From a bacterium UBP4_UBA6127 (GTDB lineage Bacteria > UBP4 > UBA4092): a stretch of DNA of 64,000 nucleotides. Below, in pieces: positions 25,687 to 34,848 of the stretch. A program made the position numbers and the translations under genes. The stretch lies in contig DIVR01000021.1 in assembly GCA_002428325.1 (NCBI GenBank), positions 56,945-120,944 of the forward strand, read 5' to 3'. Position 1 is the first letter of the stretch. Every line of letters begins with the position of its first letter. The notes beneath the pieces are model-generated. The model did not search any database, had not been told where the DNA came from, and saw only the letters and a program-made list of their open reading frames with translations.

Positions 25687-27969
25687 ATGATGGACACCAG
25701 CAAAATAAAAAGGGTTCAGGTCAAGGTAAGCGGACGAGTCCAGGGAGTTGGCTTCCGCCCGACTGTTTATCTGTATGCCACTGAACTGGGATTATCAGGT
25801 TGGGTAGAGAATTCCACCCAGGGAGTCCTTCTGGAAATTGAAGGGCCGGAGGAAAAGATTGAAATATTTATTAAGAAATTAAAAGATTCCCCTCCCCCAT
25901 TGGCTCTGGTCAAAAAAATTACGGTTACAGTCATCCCTTCCATCGGAACCCCTGATTTTGTTATCTGGGAAAGCAGCCCACAGGGAGAGTCCGTAACCCT
26001 GATACCTATAGATACCTCTTTATGCAACCAGTGCAAAAGGGAAATGGATAACCCAGAAGACCGAAGATACCAGTATCCTTTTACTAATTGCACCCACTGC
26101 GGTCCCCGATATACCCTGATTGAAGATTTACCTTATGACCGGCCCCTGACCACCATGAAACATTTTCCTATGTGCCCCCAATGCCATGAGGAATATACCA
26201 ATCCAGCTAATCGAAGATTCCATGCTCAACCGATATCCTGCCCTCATTGCGGGCCTCAGCTGAAACTATTGGGCCCTGAGGGTGAGATAATAACAGATTC
26301 TCCATTACAAAAAGCCATCGAATTATTGAAGAGTGGAGCTATTTTGGGAATCAAAGGGATCGGGGGATACCATATAGCCTGTGATGCTACCAGTACTGAG
26401 GCTGTAAATAAACTCCGCCAAAGAAAACACCGACCCGATAAACCTTTTGCTTTAATGATGCCGGATATGGAGACTATCCGGGACCTCTGCCAGGTTACCC
26501 CTGTGGAAGAATCCTTACTTACTTCTGCCCAGGCCCCTATTGTCCTGTTGGAAAGAAAACCCGAACATCTGCTGGCGGCTGAAGTTGCCCCCGATAATGA
26601 CCGGCTGGGAGCCATGCTGCCTTATACTCCTCTGCATAGGCTGCTGATGAAAGATTTTATAGCCCTGGTCATGACCAGCGCCAACCTGTCGGAAGAACCT
26701 CTTATCAGCCAGGAAGAAGAATTAACAGAAATGCTGGGAACAGTCATGGATGCAGCTCTCATCCATGACCGTTCCATTGCCCATAAATGCGATGATTCCA
26801 TTATTAAGGTAATGACCGGGAAACCGGTCATGATACGCCGGGCCAGGGGATATGTCCCGGACCCTTTCACCCTTCCATATAATGGACCTAAAATCTTTGC
26901 GGCTGGCGCTGAGTTGAAAGCAGCTTTTGCCCTCACTCGGGATAATTCAATCTATCTCTCCCAGCATTTAGGAGATTTGCAGAATTATAAGACCCTGGAA
27001 AATTACCAGTATGAATACCAATCCCTGACCCGACTCCTGGAAATTGAGCCAGAAGTAGCAGTCCACGACCTTCATCCTGATTATGGCTCCAGCCGATTTG
27101 CCCTGCAGCTGCCAGTTTCCAAGTTAATCGCCGTCCAGCATCATCATGCCCATCTGGCAGCCTGTATGCTGGAAAACAAACTAACCGAACCGGTCATTGG
27201 GATTTGTTTTGATGGAACCGGATATGGGACAGATGGGCATATCTGGGGAAGTGAATTCCTGGTGGGAGACTTTAGGAGTTTCACCCGGCAGGCTCATTTT
27301 GAATACCAGCCCATGCCGGGAGGAGATAAAGCCGCCGAAGAACCCTGGAGGATGGCCCTGTCTTATCTGTATTCCGCCTATCAAGAAAATTGGCAGGAAT
27401 CCAATCTGAAATGGCTGGATGAATTTCCTACCACTGATTTAACGCTCATTAAACAAATGCTTGCTCTAAAAATAAATACCCCCCTGACCTGTGGTTTAGG
27501 CAGGCTTTTTGATGCCATTTATGGAATATTAGGCCACACGGGAAAAAGATGCCATGAAGGCCGAGGAGGAATGGTTCTGGAATCAATCGCCAATCCGATG
27601 ATAGAAGAGAGTTATCCCCTCAATATCCTCCCTGATACGGATGGCTGGACAATTTCTCCCCTTCCTATGGTCAGGGAGATATGCCAGGATATTAAATCCT
27701 CGCTGCCCTCTTCAACCATCTCCGGGAAATTTCATCAGACCCTGGCTCTGTCTTCTGCCAGAATCTGTGAACTTATAAGAGAAAAAACAAGCCTTCATAA
27801 AGTAGTACTAACCGGTGGATGTTTCCAAAATTCACTTTTAACTTTTAAGACTAAATCCATTCTGCAAGTCATGGGGTTTGACGTATATACCCACTCCCAA
27901 ATTCCTCCCAATGACGGGGGGATATCTTTTGGGCAGGCAGGGGTTGCATTAGACCAGTTACATAAATAA
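25687..27969 (+). CDS. hypF: Carbamoyltransferase HypF, [NiFe]-hydrogenase maturation
   Basis: A 760-residue cytoplasmic protein of normal length for HypF, which makes the thiocarbamate on HypE that becomes the cyanide ligand of the NiFe centre. Domains in order: acylphosphatase-like (about 6-93, 'VSGRVQGVGFRPTVY'), two zinc fingers of CX2C-X18-CX2C type (about 107-187, 'CNQCKREM', 'CTHCGP', 'CPQCHEEY', 'CPHCGP'), YrdC-like ATP/carbamoyl-adenylate domain (about 200-385) and a Kae1-like transfer domain (about 400-760, with 'QHHHAHLAACMLEN' metal-site histidines and 'VVLTGGCFQNSLL'). All expected motifs are present. Downstream, after an inserted diguanylate cyclase gene, come hypC and hypD; hypE is not in the window. 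Confidence 0.97.
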   Translation: MMDTSKIKRVQVKVSGRVQGVGFRPTVYLYATELGLSGWVENSTQGVLLEIEGPEEKIEIFIKKLKDSPPPLALVKKITVTVIPSIGTPDFVIWESSPQGESVTLIPIDTSLCNQCKREMDNPEDRRYQYPFTNCTHCGPRYTLIEDLPYDRPLTTMKHFPMCPQCHEEYTNPANRRFHAQPISCPHCGPQLKLLGPEGEIITDSPLQKAIELLKSGAILGIKGIGGYHIACDATSTEAVNKLRQRKHRPDKPFALMMPDMETIRDLCQVTPVEESLLTSAQAPIVLLERKPEHLLAAEVAPDNDRLGAMLPYTPLHRLLMKDFIALVMTSANLSEEPLISQEEELTEMLGTVMDAALIHDRSIAHKCDDSIIKVMTGKPVMIRRARGYVPDPFTLPYNGPKIFAAGAELKAAFALTRDNSIYLSQHLGDLQNYKTLENYQYEYQSLTRLLEIEPEVAVHDLHPDYGSSRFALQLPVSKLIAVQHHHAHLAACMLENKLTEPVIGICFDGTGYGTDGHIWGSEFLVGDFRSFTRQAHFEYQPMPGGDKAAEEPWRMALSYLYSAYQENWQESNLKWLDEFPTTDLTLIKQMLALKINTPLTCGLGRLFDAIYGILGHTGKRCHEGRGGMVLESIANPMIEESYPLNILPDTDGWTISPLPMVREICQDIKSSLPSSTISGKFHQTLALSSARICELIREKTSLHKVVLTGGCFQNSLLTFKTKSILQVMGFDVYTHSQIPPNDGGISFGQAGVALDQLHK

Positions 27970-28087
27970 TAATAAGGGCAGTATATTTTATAGTTTCCTT
28001 TAGATAAGATAGCATTAAGGGTTAAGAGACAGTTGAATAATAAGAGGGGAGATTCTTTCGATTTGAATCGAAGGAAATGAATGACAC

Positions 28088-29923
28088 ATGAAAACAACAG
28101 CAGGGAAAACCCTTCCAAAAGTAAAATCAGGTACTAATAAGAAGAAATCAACTAAATCTGAAAATAGTTCCACCCTGGTTCAGTATCCTGTATCATCCCA
28201 TTTACTAGAACTTATGACCGAGAAAGCTCCCTATGGCCTCTATATCTATAACCTCCAACAAGCCAGAAATATCTATGCCAATAAGCAAGCTGAAGCCATT
28301 TTCGGTTGTACCCAAAAAGAATTATTGAAAGAACGTTCGGATTTCTTTATTAAGCGAATCCATCCTGATGATTTACATGTTCTGGAATCTTTTCCCAAGC
28401 AAGTTAAAGAAGCTAAAAAAGGCGAAACAATCTGTAATTCCTATCGAATCAAAACCAATACGGGAAGATGGCGCTGGATCCAAAGCCGGGAAATTGTCAT
28501 TACCCGGGATAAAAAGGGTAAACCCCTGGAACTTCTGGGTACGGCTATTGATATTACCAAACAAAAAAATGCCGAAAATAAAATTCAAATATATCAGCAA
28601 AAGCTGGAAGAACAAGTTGATAAAAGAACAAATCAATATAAGGAAGCCAGTCTGAAACTGAAAACCAGAAATCAGGAATTATTAAAGCTTCAGACCCAGG
28701 TCAAAATATCAGAAGAAATGCATCGAAATCTGGTGAATTCGGCTAAAGACATCATTTTCACCCTGGGAAAAGAGGGGATTATTCTTTCCTTGAATCCAGT
28801 TTTCGAGAAGGTTACCGGGTGGAAACGAAAAGACTTTCTGGGAAAACCTGTATATTCAGTGATTCACCCTGAAGAAGAAATTGCCATTCGTAATTCCTTG
28901 AAAAATTACCGGGCTTTCAAACAATTACCCCTGCAATATTATCGACTCCGTAAAAAAGATGGTAAATACCTGGTTATGGAAGTTACCGGAAATTGCTTAA
29001 AAGTAAAAGATGGTTCTCGACAGGTCTTGGGAGTAGCCAGAGATTTGACTGAGCGGATGTCTATCCAAGATGCTTTACAGGATAGTGAAGCGATTAATAC
29101 AGCTTTATTGAATGCCTCCCCTGATGGGGCTATGATTGTTAACAAGGCTGGGGAAGTCCTTTCTTTGAATGATACTATGGCCACCCGGATAGGACTGCCT
29201 CGAGAGAAACTCATTGGGATGAAAATCCTGGATTATCTCCCTCCGGCTATATCCAAAGAGCGCACTGACCAGATTCGTAAAGTGATTGAATCCACCCAAC
29301 CGACCTGGTTTGAAGAAACTAAAAATGGCACCCATTTGAATGTCGTTATCTATCCTATTGTGGATAAAAACAAATCAGTGGAAAAGGTCGCCATCTTTGT
29401 CAGAGATATTACAGAATTCAGAAGAATTGAAGAAGCTTTACGATCCCTTTCACTTCTGGATGATTTGACCAGTCTGCATAATCGGAGAGGCTTTGTGAAC
29501 TTGGGTAAGCAATTTCTAAAAATGGCCCAACGACAGGGTAAAAATCTGGTATTATTCTATGCCGACCTGGATGGGATGAAACATATCAATGATGAATATG
29601 GCCACCGAGAAGGAGACTGGGCCTTAAAAAAAGTGGGAGATGTACTCAGAGATTCCTTCCGAAAATCAGATTTACTGGCCCGAATCGGTGGGGATGAATT
29701 TGTGGTCCTTGCCATGGAATCCCAGGATTTCCGGGTGGATAGTGTAGTAGAGAGGATTAAATCCGGGTTGAATGATATCAACAAAACCAGCGGTAAGCCT
29801 GTCCAACTCTCCTTGAGTGTCGGATGGAAAAAGTATGACCCTGCTAATCCAGCCCTGATTGATGACCTGTTGGAAGCAGCTGACCGGGTCATGTATGAGG
29901 AAAAAAAGAAAAAGAAAGTTTAA
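28088..29923 (+). CDS. PAS-domain diguanylate cyclase (PAS-PAS-PAS-GGDEF)
   Basis: A 611-residue signalling protein with no obvious transmembrane helix. A basic low-complexity start (about 1-30) is followed by PAS domains at about 40-155, 215-330 and 335-445, a coiled coil between the first two ('KIQIYQQKLEEQVDKRTNQYKE'-like), and a GGDEF domain from about 450. The active-site loop is an intact GGDEF at residues 534-538, and 'DLDGMKHINDEYGH' is also canonical, so it should make cyclic di-GMP. An RxxD inhibitory site is not evident at the usual place. It lies between hypF and hypC on the same strand with gaps of 118 and 145 bp, so it may be co-expressed with hydrogenase maturation and sense redox or oxygen state through PAS-bound cofactors; that link is inference. 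Confidence 0.9.
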   Translation: MKTTAGKTLPKVKSGTNKKKSTKSENSSTLVQYPVSSHLLELMTEKAPYGLYIYNLQQARNIYANKQAEAIFGCTQKELLKERSDFFIKRIHPDDLHVLESFPKQVKEAKKGETICNSYRIKTNTGRWRWIQSREIVITRDKKGKPLELLGTAIDITKQKNAENKIQIYQQKLEEQVDKRTNQYKEASLKLKTRNQELLKLQTQVKISEEMHRNLVNSAKDIIFTLGKEGIILSLNPVFEKVTGWKRKDFLGKPVYSVIHPEEEIAIRNSLKNYRAFKQLPLQYYRLRKKDGKYLVMEVTGNCLKVKDGSRQVLGVARDLTERMSIQDALQDSEAINTALLNASPDGAMIVNKAGEVLSLNDTMATRIGLPREKLIGMKILDYLPPAISKERTDQIRKVIESTQPTWFEETKNGTHLNVVIYPIVDKNKSVEKVAIFVRDITEFRRIEEALRSLSLLDDLTSLHNRRGFVNLGKQFLKMAQRQGKNLVLFYADLDGMKHINDEYGHREGDWALKKVGDVLRDSFRKSDLLARIGGDEFVVLAMESQDFRVDSVVERIKSGLNDINKTSGKPVQLSLSVGWKKYDPANPALIDDLLEAADRVMYEEKKKKKV

Positions 29924-30068
29924 CTCCGTCTCATCCTTTCTCTGATTCAGTTATAATAAGATTTTGAGGAAAGGGTCCTTCTGATATTATTCATCCAGCC
30001 TTTTTCTTTTGTTCTAAATAAATACTCTGTTTTTTATCCAAAATCCTTTTTAAAGGAAGTTTTTTATT

Positions 30069-30284
30069 GTGTGTTTAGCCATTCCTGCCAAAATCGTTGA
30101 ACTGCTGGATAACCAGATGATTCAGGTCGATTTTTCCGGCAACCTCAGGGAAGTCAGCGCCGCCTTGATTGATACTCCTCAGGTGGGAGAATATGTCCTG
30201 GTCCATGCAGGCTTTGCCATTGAAATATTGGATGAGCAAACAGCCATCCAAATCAAGAAAGACATTGAGGCCCTCCAACAATGA
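30069..30284 (+). CDS. hypC: Hydrogenase assembly chaperone HypC
   Basis: A 71-residue protein of the HypC/HupF family. It starts with the invariant Met-Cys (C2), the residue that carries the Fe(CN)2CO precursor with HypD, in 'MCLAIPAKIVELLD', and has the typical 'VGEYVLVHAGFAIEILDEQTA' block. The start codon is GTG, fixed by the required C2. The stop overlaps the ATG of hypD by 4 bp (ATGA), so the two are translationally coupled, matching their physical complex. Confidence 0.95.
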   Translation: MCLAIPAKIVELLDNQMIQVDFSGNLREVSAALIDTPQVGEYVLVHAGFAIEILDEQTAIQIKKDIEALQQ

Positions 30285-31393
30285 CCCATCCTCTGGATAT
30301 GGTAAGAAACCCTCAATGGGTCAAAGCTCAAATTACTGAACTCCATGAATTATCAAGAAAGCTGAAAGATCGTTCCCTGAGTTTCATGGAGGTCTGTGGG
30401 ACTCATACGATGTCTGTCTTCAGGAATGGAATCCATTCCTTACTTCCTGATAACATCCATCTGGTTTCAGGACCCGGTTGCCCTGTCTGTGTAACCCCTT
30501 CTTCTTTGGTAGATATGGCATTGGAACTGGCAGCCCAACCCAATGTAATTGTAACCACCTTCGGGGATATGATGAAAGTCCCAGGTAAAGTTACCAGTCT
30601 TTCCCGGCAAAAAGCTTCAGGGTCTGACATCCGAGTAGTCTATTCTCCCCTGGATGCTCTGGCTCTGGCAAAAGATTATCCTGACCAGGAGATTGTCTTT
30701 ATTGGGGTGGGATTTGAAACCACAGCACCAGCCATCGGGGCAACCATCCAAATCGCCGCTCAAAATAATATTCAGAATTTTTCAGTCCTTTGTTCCCATA
30801 AAACCATGCCCCGAGCCATGCGGGCAATTGTGGAAGCAGGAGAAATCAATATCAACGGCTTTCTTTGTCCAGGCCATGTCAGCGCTGTAACTGGCTCTAA
30901 CCTGTTTAATTTCATCCCGGAGGATTATCATCTTCCCTGTGTCGTGGCTGGTTTTGAAGCCGGGGATATCCTGCAGGGGTTGGTTATGTTGACCCGCCAA
31001 ATTCTGGATAATAGAGCTGAAGTAGAAATCCAGTATCAACGGTGTGTAAGTTTGGAAGGCAATCTTAAAGCCCAGGCAGTGATTCAAGAAGTTTTTGAAC
31101 CCTGTGATACCGAATGGAGAGGATTTGGGATTATCCCCGGCTCAGGATTAAAAATCAAAAAATCTTATTCCACCTGGGATGCTGAAATCAAGTTTGCCCT
31201 GATTGCTCCTGAATCAGTTCCAGTTCCCGGCTGCCTTTGCGGAGAAATACTGCGAGGGGTCAAAACCCCGGCTGATTGTGCCTTATTTGGGACTCGATGC
31301 ACTCCTGAAGACCCCGTAGGTGCCTGCATGGTCTCTAATGAAGGGACATGCGCTGCCTATTTCAGATATCACCGGGATTTCCTTTCTCGTTAA
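30281..31393 (+). CDS. hypD: Hydrogenase formation protein HypD
   Basis: A 370-residue iron-sulfur protein, the usual HypD length. It forms the complex with HypC on which the Fe(CN)2CO unit is built. Conserved blocks are all visible: 'FMEVCGTHTMSVFRNGI' near residue 38, 'GPGCPVCVTP' near 64 and 'GFETTAPAI' near 147. The C-terminal cysteine-rich region ('CGEILRGVKTPADCALFGTRC' and 'GACMVSNEGTC') binds the [4Fe-4S] cluster. It is coupled to hypC by a 4-bp overlap. hypE, which normally follows, is missing, and the next gene is an unrelated MATE transporter. Confidence 0.97.
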   Translation: MTHPLDMVRNPQWVKAQITELHELSRKLKDRSLSFMEVCGTHTMSVFRNGIHSLLPDNIHLVSGPGCPVCVTPSSLVDMALELAAQPNVIVTTFGDMMKVPGKVTSLSRQKASGSDIRVVYSPLDALALAKDYPDQEIVFIGVGFETTAPAIGATIQIAAQNNIQNFSVLCSHKTMPRAMRAIVEAGEININGFLCPGHVSAVTGSNLFNFIPEDYHLPCVVAGFEAGDILQGLVMLTRQILDNRAEVEIQYQRCVSLEGNLKAQAVIQEVFEPCDTEWRGFGIIPGSGLKIKKSYSTWDAEIKFALIAPESVPVPGCLCGEILRGVKTPADCALFGTRCTPEDPVGACMVSNEGTCAAYFRYHRDFLSR

Positions 31394-31475
31394 TTTCTTA
31401 TTATAATAATCAATATGGTTCATATTTCATCAGGTAACTCCATCTATCTACCGATTATTTCTTTCCTGGCAATCA

Positions 31476-31529
31476 GGTCCCGATAAGCCAGTCCCAGGAA
31501 AAGTGTATCTACTCACCGGGACCCTTTTT
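31476..31529 (+). terminator. Probable terminator downstream of hypD
   Basis: A 7-bp GC-rich stem (GGTCCCG at 31476-31482 with CGGGACC at 31517-31523) followed by CTTTTT. The loop is long (34 nt), so folding is less certain; a leader element for the MATE gene is the alternative. Confidence 0.45.
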
Positions 31530-31617
31530 ACTTCACAAATAAGATTCTCCTAAATTATCACCATCGGCTTAAGAACTGCATTTTCTAAATGAAGTATTCT
31601 TATGCTCCAATTTGTAT

Positions 31618-31639
31618 CCTGGGAAAATATTCTCCCAGG
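31618..31639 (+). promoter_or_regulatory. Leader hairpin ahead of the MATE gene
   Basis: A perfect 7-bp inverted repeat (CCTGGGA ... TCCCAGG, 8-nt loop) just before the chosen start of the MATE gene. It would occlude or sit beside alternative start codons at 31602 and 31641, which favours the ATG at 31659 and hints at translational control. Confidence 0.4.
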
Positions 31640-31658
31640 CATGAACAGGATTTTAAGA

Positions 31659-33047
31659 ATGAAAACATATAATACTACCGAAGAAATATCCATTACAGGC
31701 CTTTTGAAGCTGGCAGGCCCTGTCATGTTATCTCAAGCAACAGTTTTTTTATGCGGTATCACTGATTTAATTTTTATTAAAAGTTTCGGCAGCGTTGCCA
31801 TCAGCGCTGTTTCTATCGCTAACGTTCTGGCATTTACTCTGTTAAGTTTCTTAGAAGGATTAAGAACTACCACCACCGTGTTTATCAGTAAATCCAGAGC
31901 AATGAATAAAACAGAAGAAGCAGGCAATACCTTTTCTTTTGCGTTACTCATAGGGTCTCTGATTGGAATTTTCTTCCTGGCAACCGCCTGGCCTCTCAGC
32001 CATCAAGTCTTTTCCCAGATAGGGAATGGAGAATATATGCGGTATGGCAAAGAGTATCTTTTTTATGAGTTTTCTGCTTTCCCCTTATTTCTATTATTCA
32101 TGGTATTAGCAGGATATTTTCATGGGATTCATGATACCCGCTCTCCACTCATAGCCACTCTGATTATTGGGTTGTTGAACGGAATCCTGGATGCTTTATT
32201 CATCACAGGAGTAGCCGGCTGGAAAGGATTTGGAGTTCCGGGTTCTGCCCTTGCCAGCCTAATATCCCATGCAGCCGGTGTTTCCTATCTGGGTAGCAGA
32301 TATTATCAGCTCTTGCAAAAAAAGGACCCCAGAGGGATTCCACTCTCCAAGCCATGGAAAACAACCCAACGAAAGTATCTGAAAATGTGTTTTGAAGTGG
32401 GGTTCTATACCGGATTGATGAATCTTGCGCTATTTTTCTTTGTAGGAATAATCAACCAGTTGGGTCCGGATGCTCTGGCTTCCCATCAAGTCAGTTTCCA
32501 GATTTTCCTCCTGTCTTATCTACCAGGGACCGGTTTTATGGTTGCAGCCACCATTCTCCTCCCTGCGCTGCAGCAAAAGAACAAAACGCAATTATTGATT
32601 CAGGGTGTTTGGCGGATTCTGAAACCCAGTATCATTTTGGCTGCATTTGTAGCTGCCATTCTGGAAGTTTCGGCACCCTGGATAGCAAATTTTTTTCTAC
32701 CGGGGAATCCTGTTGCCATTGGTTGGACAACCCATACACTTAGAATTGTGGGGTTAATTCAATTGTTGAGCTCAATTTACCTGGTCCTCAGGGGAACTCT
32801 GACAGCTCTGAGAGATACCCGGTATATTGCCGTCATGGGTCTGATAACGGGATATATCATTTTTCTTCCCATGGCCTGTCTTTTCACTGGCTTTATCAAA
32901 GGAGGAATTTCGGGAGGATATTGGGCCTTCCTGGGATGGTCACTGGCTGATGTACTCTTCCTGGGATTCAGAGTCTTACACCAAATGAAGATACCTTTTT
33001 TAAATTTATTCATGAAAAAGAGTATTAAATCCATCATAAACAACTGA
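31659..33047 (+). CDS. MATE family efflux transporter
   Basis: A 462-residue inner-membrane protein with 12 predicted helices, the standard MATE layout of two six-helix bundles ('ITGLLKLAGPVMLSQATVFL' in the first; 'FYTGLMNLALFFFVGIINQLGPDALASHQVSFQI' in the second). MATE pumps export drugs or metabolites in exchange for Na+ or H+. The frame is open to 31602, but the ATG at 31659 has AGGA 8 bp upstream and gives the usual short cytoplasmic N-terminus (MKTYNTTEEISITG). It has its own terminator and precedes queE by about 110 bp. The substrate is unknown. Confidence 0.9.
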   Translation: MKTYNTTEEISITGLLKLAGPVMLSQATVFLCGITDLIFIKSFGSVAISAVSIANVLAFTLLSFLEGLRTTTTVFISKSRAMNKTEEAGNTFSFALLIGSLIGIFFLATAWPLSHQVFSQIGNGEYMRYGKEYLFYEFSAFPLFLLFMVLAGYFHGIHDTRSPLIATLIIGLLNGILDALFITGVAGWKGFGVPGSALASLISHAAGVSYLGSRYYQLLQKKDPRGIPLSKPWKTTQRKYLKMCFEVGFYTGLMNLALFFFVGIINQLGPDALASHQVSFQIFLLSYLPGTGFMVAATILLPALQQKNKTQLLIQGVWRILKPSIILAAFVAAILEVSAPWIANFFLPGNPVAIGWTTHTLRIVGLIQLLSSIYLVLRGTLTALRDTRYIAVMGLITGYIIFLPMACLFTGFIKGGISGGYWAFLGWSLADVLFLGFRVLHQMKIPFLNLFMKKSIKSIINN

Positions 33048-33067
33048 TTCTGATATTTTATTTCCAT

Positions 33068-33093
33068 GAGGGAGCTTCTCTCCCTCTTTTTTT
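33068..33093 (+). terminator. Rho-independent terminator of the MATE gene
   Basis: A 7-bp stem GAGGGAG/CTCCCTC with a 5-nt loop followed directly by seven T residues, 20 bp after the MATE stop codon. Confidence 0.9.
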
Positions 33094-33157
33094 CAATACT
33101 TTTAGCTGATTAATGATAAAATAATCCAATTATTTTCAGGTCGGTTATAATTCATAG

Positions 33158-33793
33158 ATGAAGATTAACGAAATATACACTTCCATCCAGGGTGAATCCA
33201 CCTGGGCAGGGTTGCCTTGTGTCTTTATCAGGACATCAGGCTGTAATCTGCGCTGTAATTATTGTGATACCACCTTTGCTTATAATGAGGGGAAAGAGAT
33301 GAGCCTTCCCCAAATATTGAGGAAAGTGGAATCATATGGTCTGCCTTTGGTGGAATTAACAGGAGGTGAACCTCTCCTCCAGCCTGAATCTCCCCAATTA
33401 GTCAGGGAACTCTGTGAGAAAAACTATACCGTCCTGGTGGAAACCTCCGGTAGTATCGATATCTCTTCCCTGGACCCTCGGTGTATCAGAATCATGGACC
33501 TCAAATGCCCTTCCTCAGGGGAAATGGAATCCATGCATTGGGATAATATCAGGCATCTTCGGCCTCGGGATGAGATTAAATTTGTCATTGGGGATGAAAG
33601 GGATTTTTACTGGTCTTTAAATGTCATTAGGCAACATCAACTGGACCAGAAATGTTCTATCCTCTTTGCCTGTGTCTTTGGCACCCTCTCCCCTAAACTC
33701 CTGGCAGAATGGATGCTTCAGGAAAAGGTCAATGCCAGGCTCCAGCTCCAGCTTCATAAATATATCTGGGACCCAAAACAAAGAAAAGTTTAA
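33158..33793 (+). CDS. queE: 7-carboxy-7-deazaguanine synthase QueE (radical SAM)
   Basis: A 211-residue cytoplasmic radical SAM enzyme of the QueE family, which contracts 6-carboxytetrahydropterin to 7-carboxy-7-deazaguanine on the way to queuosine. 'IYTSIQGESTWAGLPCVFIR' is the family opening. The cluster motif CX3CX2C is C29, C33 and C36 in 'SGCNLRCNYCDTTFAY', and 'VELTGGEPLLQPE' follows. Length is normal. queC, queD and queF are not in the window. The ATG is clear although its ribosome site is weak. Confidence 0.95.
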   Translation: MKINEIYTSIQGESTWAGLPCVFIRTSGCNLRCNYCDTTFAYNEGKEMSLPQILRKVESYGLPLVELTGGEPLLQPESPQLVRELCEKNYTVLVETSGSIDISSLDPRCIRIMDLKCPSSGEMESMHWDNIRHLRPRDEIKFVIGDERDFYWSLNVIRQHQLDQKCSILFACVFGTLSPKLLAEWMLQEKVNARLQLQLHKYIWDPKQRKV

Positions 33794-33949
33794 GGGGAAT
33801 CGCTGCATTCTTTTTTCTCATTGGTTCATGGGGCTGAAATCAATCCACCTGATCACCTCAAACCCTCGATTACCACTGTTATCTTAGACTGCCTGCAAGA
33901 CTTTTTTTGAGAGGGCTGTCTGTGAAAAAGTTTCTCCCTTCTTCAATCA

Positions 33950-33983
33950 GAAATAAATAAAGCGATTGGTTTTACCCAATCAC
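33950..33983 (-). terminator. Probable terminator of the RHS-linked gene pair
   Basis: An 8-bp stem (33962-33969 with 33976-33983, 6-nt loop) that on the minus strand is followed by TTTATTTATTTC, 34 bp after the stop of the leftward gene. Confidence 0.6.
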
Positions 33984-34017
33984 CCTTCTATATAGATAAC
34001 AGTTTTACAAGTTATGC

Positions 34018-34623
34018 TTAGGACCATTTATACCAATAAGGCTTTATTCTCTTGAGTCTGTATTTTGTATAATGGGCTTTCTGAGGATTGTCATTTGATA
34101 TATAAAGATGACCTCCTACTGAAAAAGGTCCATATCCACCAGTTAAAAACCTGATAATTAATGTACCATCCTCATTTTTATCGACAATAGCGCCATTAGC
34201 TGGTAATTCTAAAGGAGTTTCATAAAACGAATCAGCTTGAGGCTTTATTCTATGATTCTTAATATCGTCCGTCATCCTCTCAAATTCAGGAAAATGTTGA
34301 TTAAATTGCCGTTCTTGTAATTGAGAATAAATACTGCCTCCCAACAACCCAATTATTGGTATAAACAATAGAGTAATAGCTAAAGGAAGCATATAACTCC
34401 AGATAATTCTATGTTTTTCATAATATCTTATTATTATTTCAATACTGCCTAGGATAAAAAAGATCAAAATACTTCCAACATAAAGGCCAAAATAACTTAT
34501 CCAAATCATTGAAATGGACATAAGAGGATTGTTGATTGGAATAAATCCTAAAATAACTTCAATAAGGAATAATATTATTCCAATACTTAGCATAACAGTT
34601 GATAATACATTTATAGTTTTCAT
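34018..34623 (-). CDS. Membrane protein of unknown function with C-terminal motif shared with its neighbour
   Basis: A 201-residue protein with four predicted transmembrane helices (about residues 8-28, 38-60, 85-105 and nearby) and a soluble C-terminal half. The last part 'VGGHLYISNDNP...YRLKRIKPYWYKWS' closely resembles the end of the 72-residue protein encoded just upstream ('RGGYLYLSDDKS...RKIRKIKPHWYAYSE'), so both carry the same small domain. The frame is open to 34680, but the ATG at 34623 starts right before the first helix and lies 4 bp after the upstream gene's stop. The locus follows an RHS remnant, where immunity genes are usual, so an immunity role is possible. AT-rich, unlike the chromosome around it. 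Confidence 0.6.
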   Translation of the reverse strand: MKTINVLSTVMLSIGIILFLIEVILGFIPINNPLMSISMIWISYFGLYVGSILIFFILGSIEIIIRYYEKHRIIWSYMLPLAITLLFIPIIGLLGGSIYSQLQERQFNQHFPEFERMTDDIKNHRIKPQADSFYETPLELPANGAIVDKNEDGTLIIRFLTGGYGPFSVGGHLYISNDNPQKAHYTKYRLKRIKPYWYKWS

Positions 34624-34627
34624 AATT

Positions 34628-34846
34628 CTATTCAGAATAAGCATACCAATGAGGTTTGATTTTACGAATCTTCCGATCATCTATTAAGCCTATGCTCTTA
34701 TCATCTGATAAATACAAATATCCACCTCTTAACTCTGGTATTCTCCCAAAAGTGCAAAACTGAATAACCTGAGTAACCTGATTTCCATTACCTTTAATAT
34801 TTGATAAAAATATCCTGTCAGCAGGAAACCCATATTGTATTAACAT
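34628..34846 (-). CDS. Small protein directly downstream of RHS remnant, immunity-gene candidate
   Basis: A 72-residue soluble protein (MLIQYGFPADRIFLSNIKGN...) with no family I recognise. Its start lies 2 bp after the final stop of the RHS reading frame, the position where RHS toxin immunity genes sit. Its C-terminus shares the 'GG(Y/H)LY(L/I)S(D/N)D...IKP(H/Y)WY' motif with the larger membrane protein encoded 4 bp downstream, so the two are coupled and partly homologous. The short length and AT-rich bases fit horizontally acquired cargo. It could also be a truncated copy of a longer protein. Confidence 0.55.
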   Translation of the reverse strand: MLIQYGFPADRIFLSNIKGNGNQVTQVIQFCTFGRIPELRGGYLYLSDDKSIGLIDDRKIRKIKPHWYAYSE

Positions 34847-34848
34847 AT

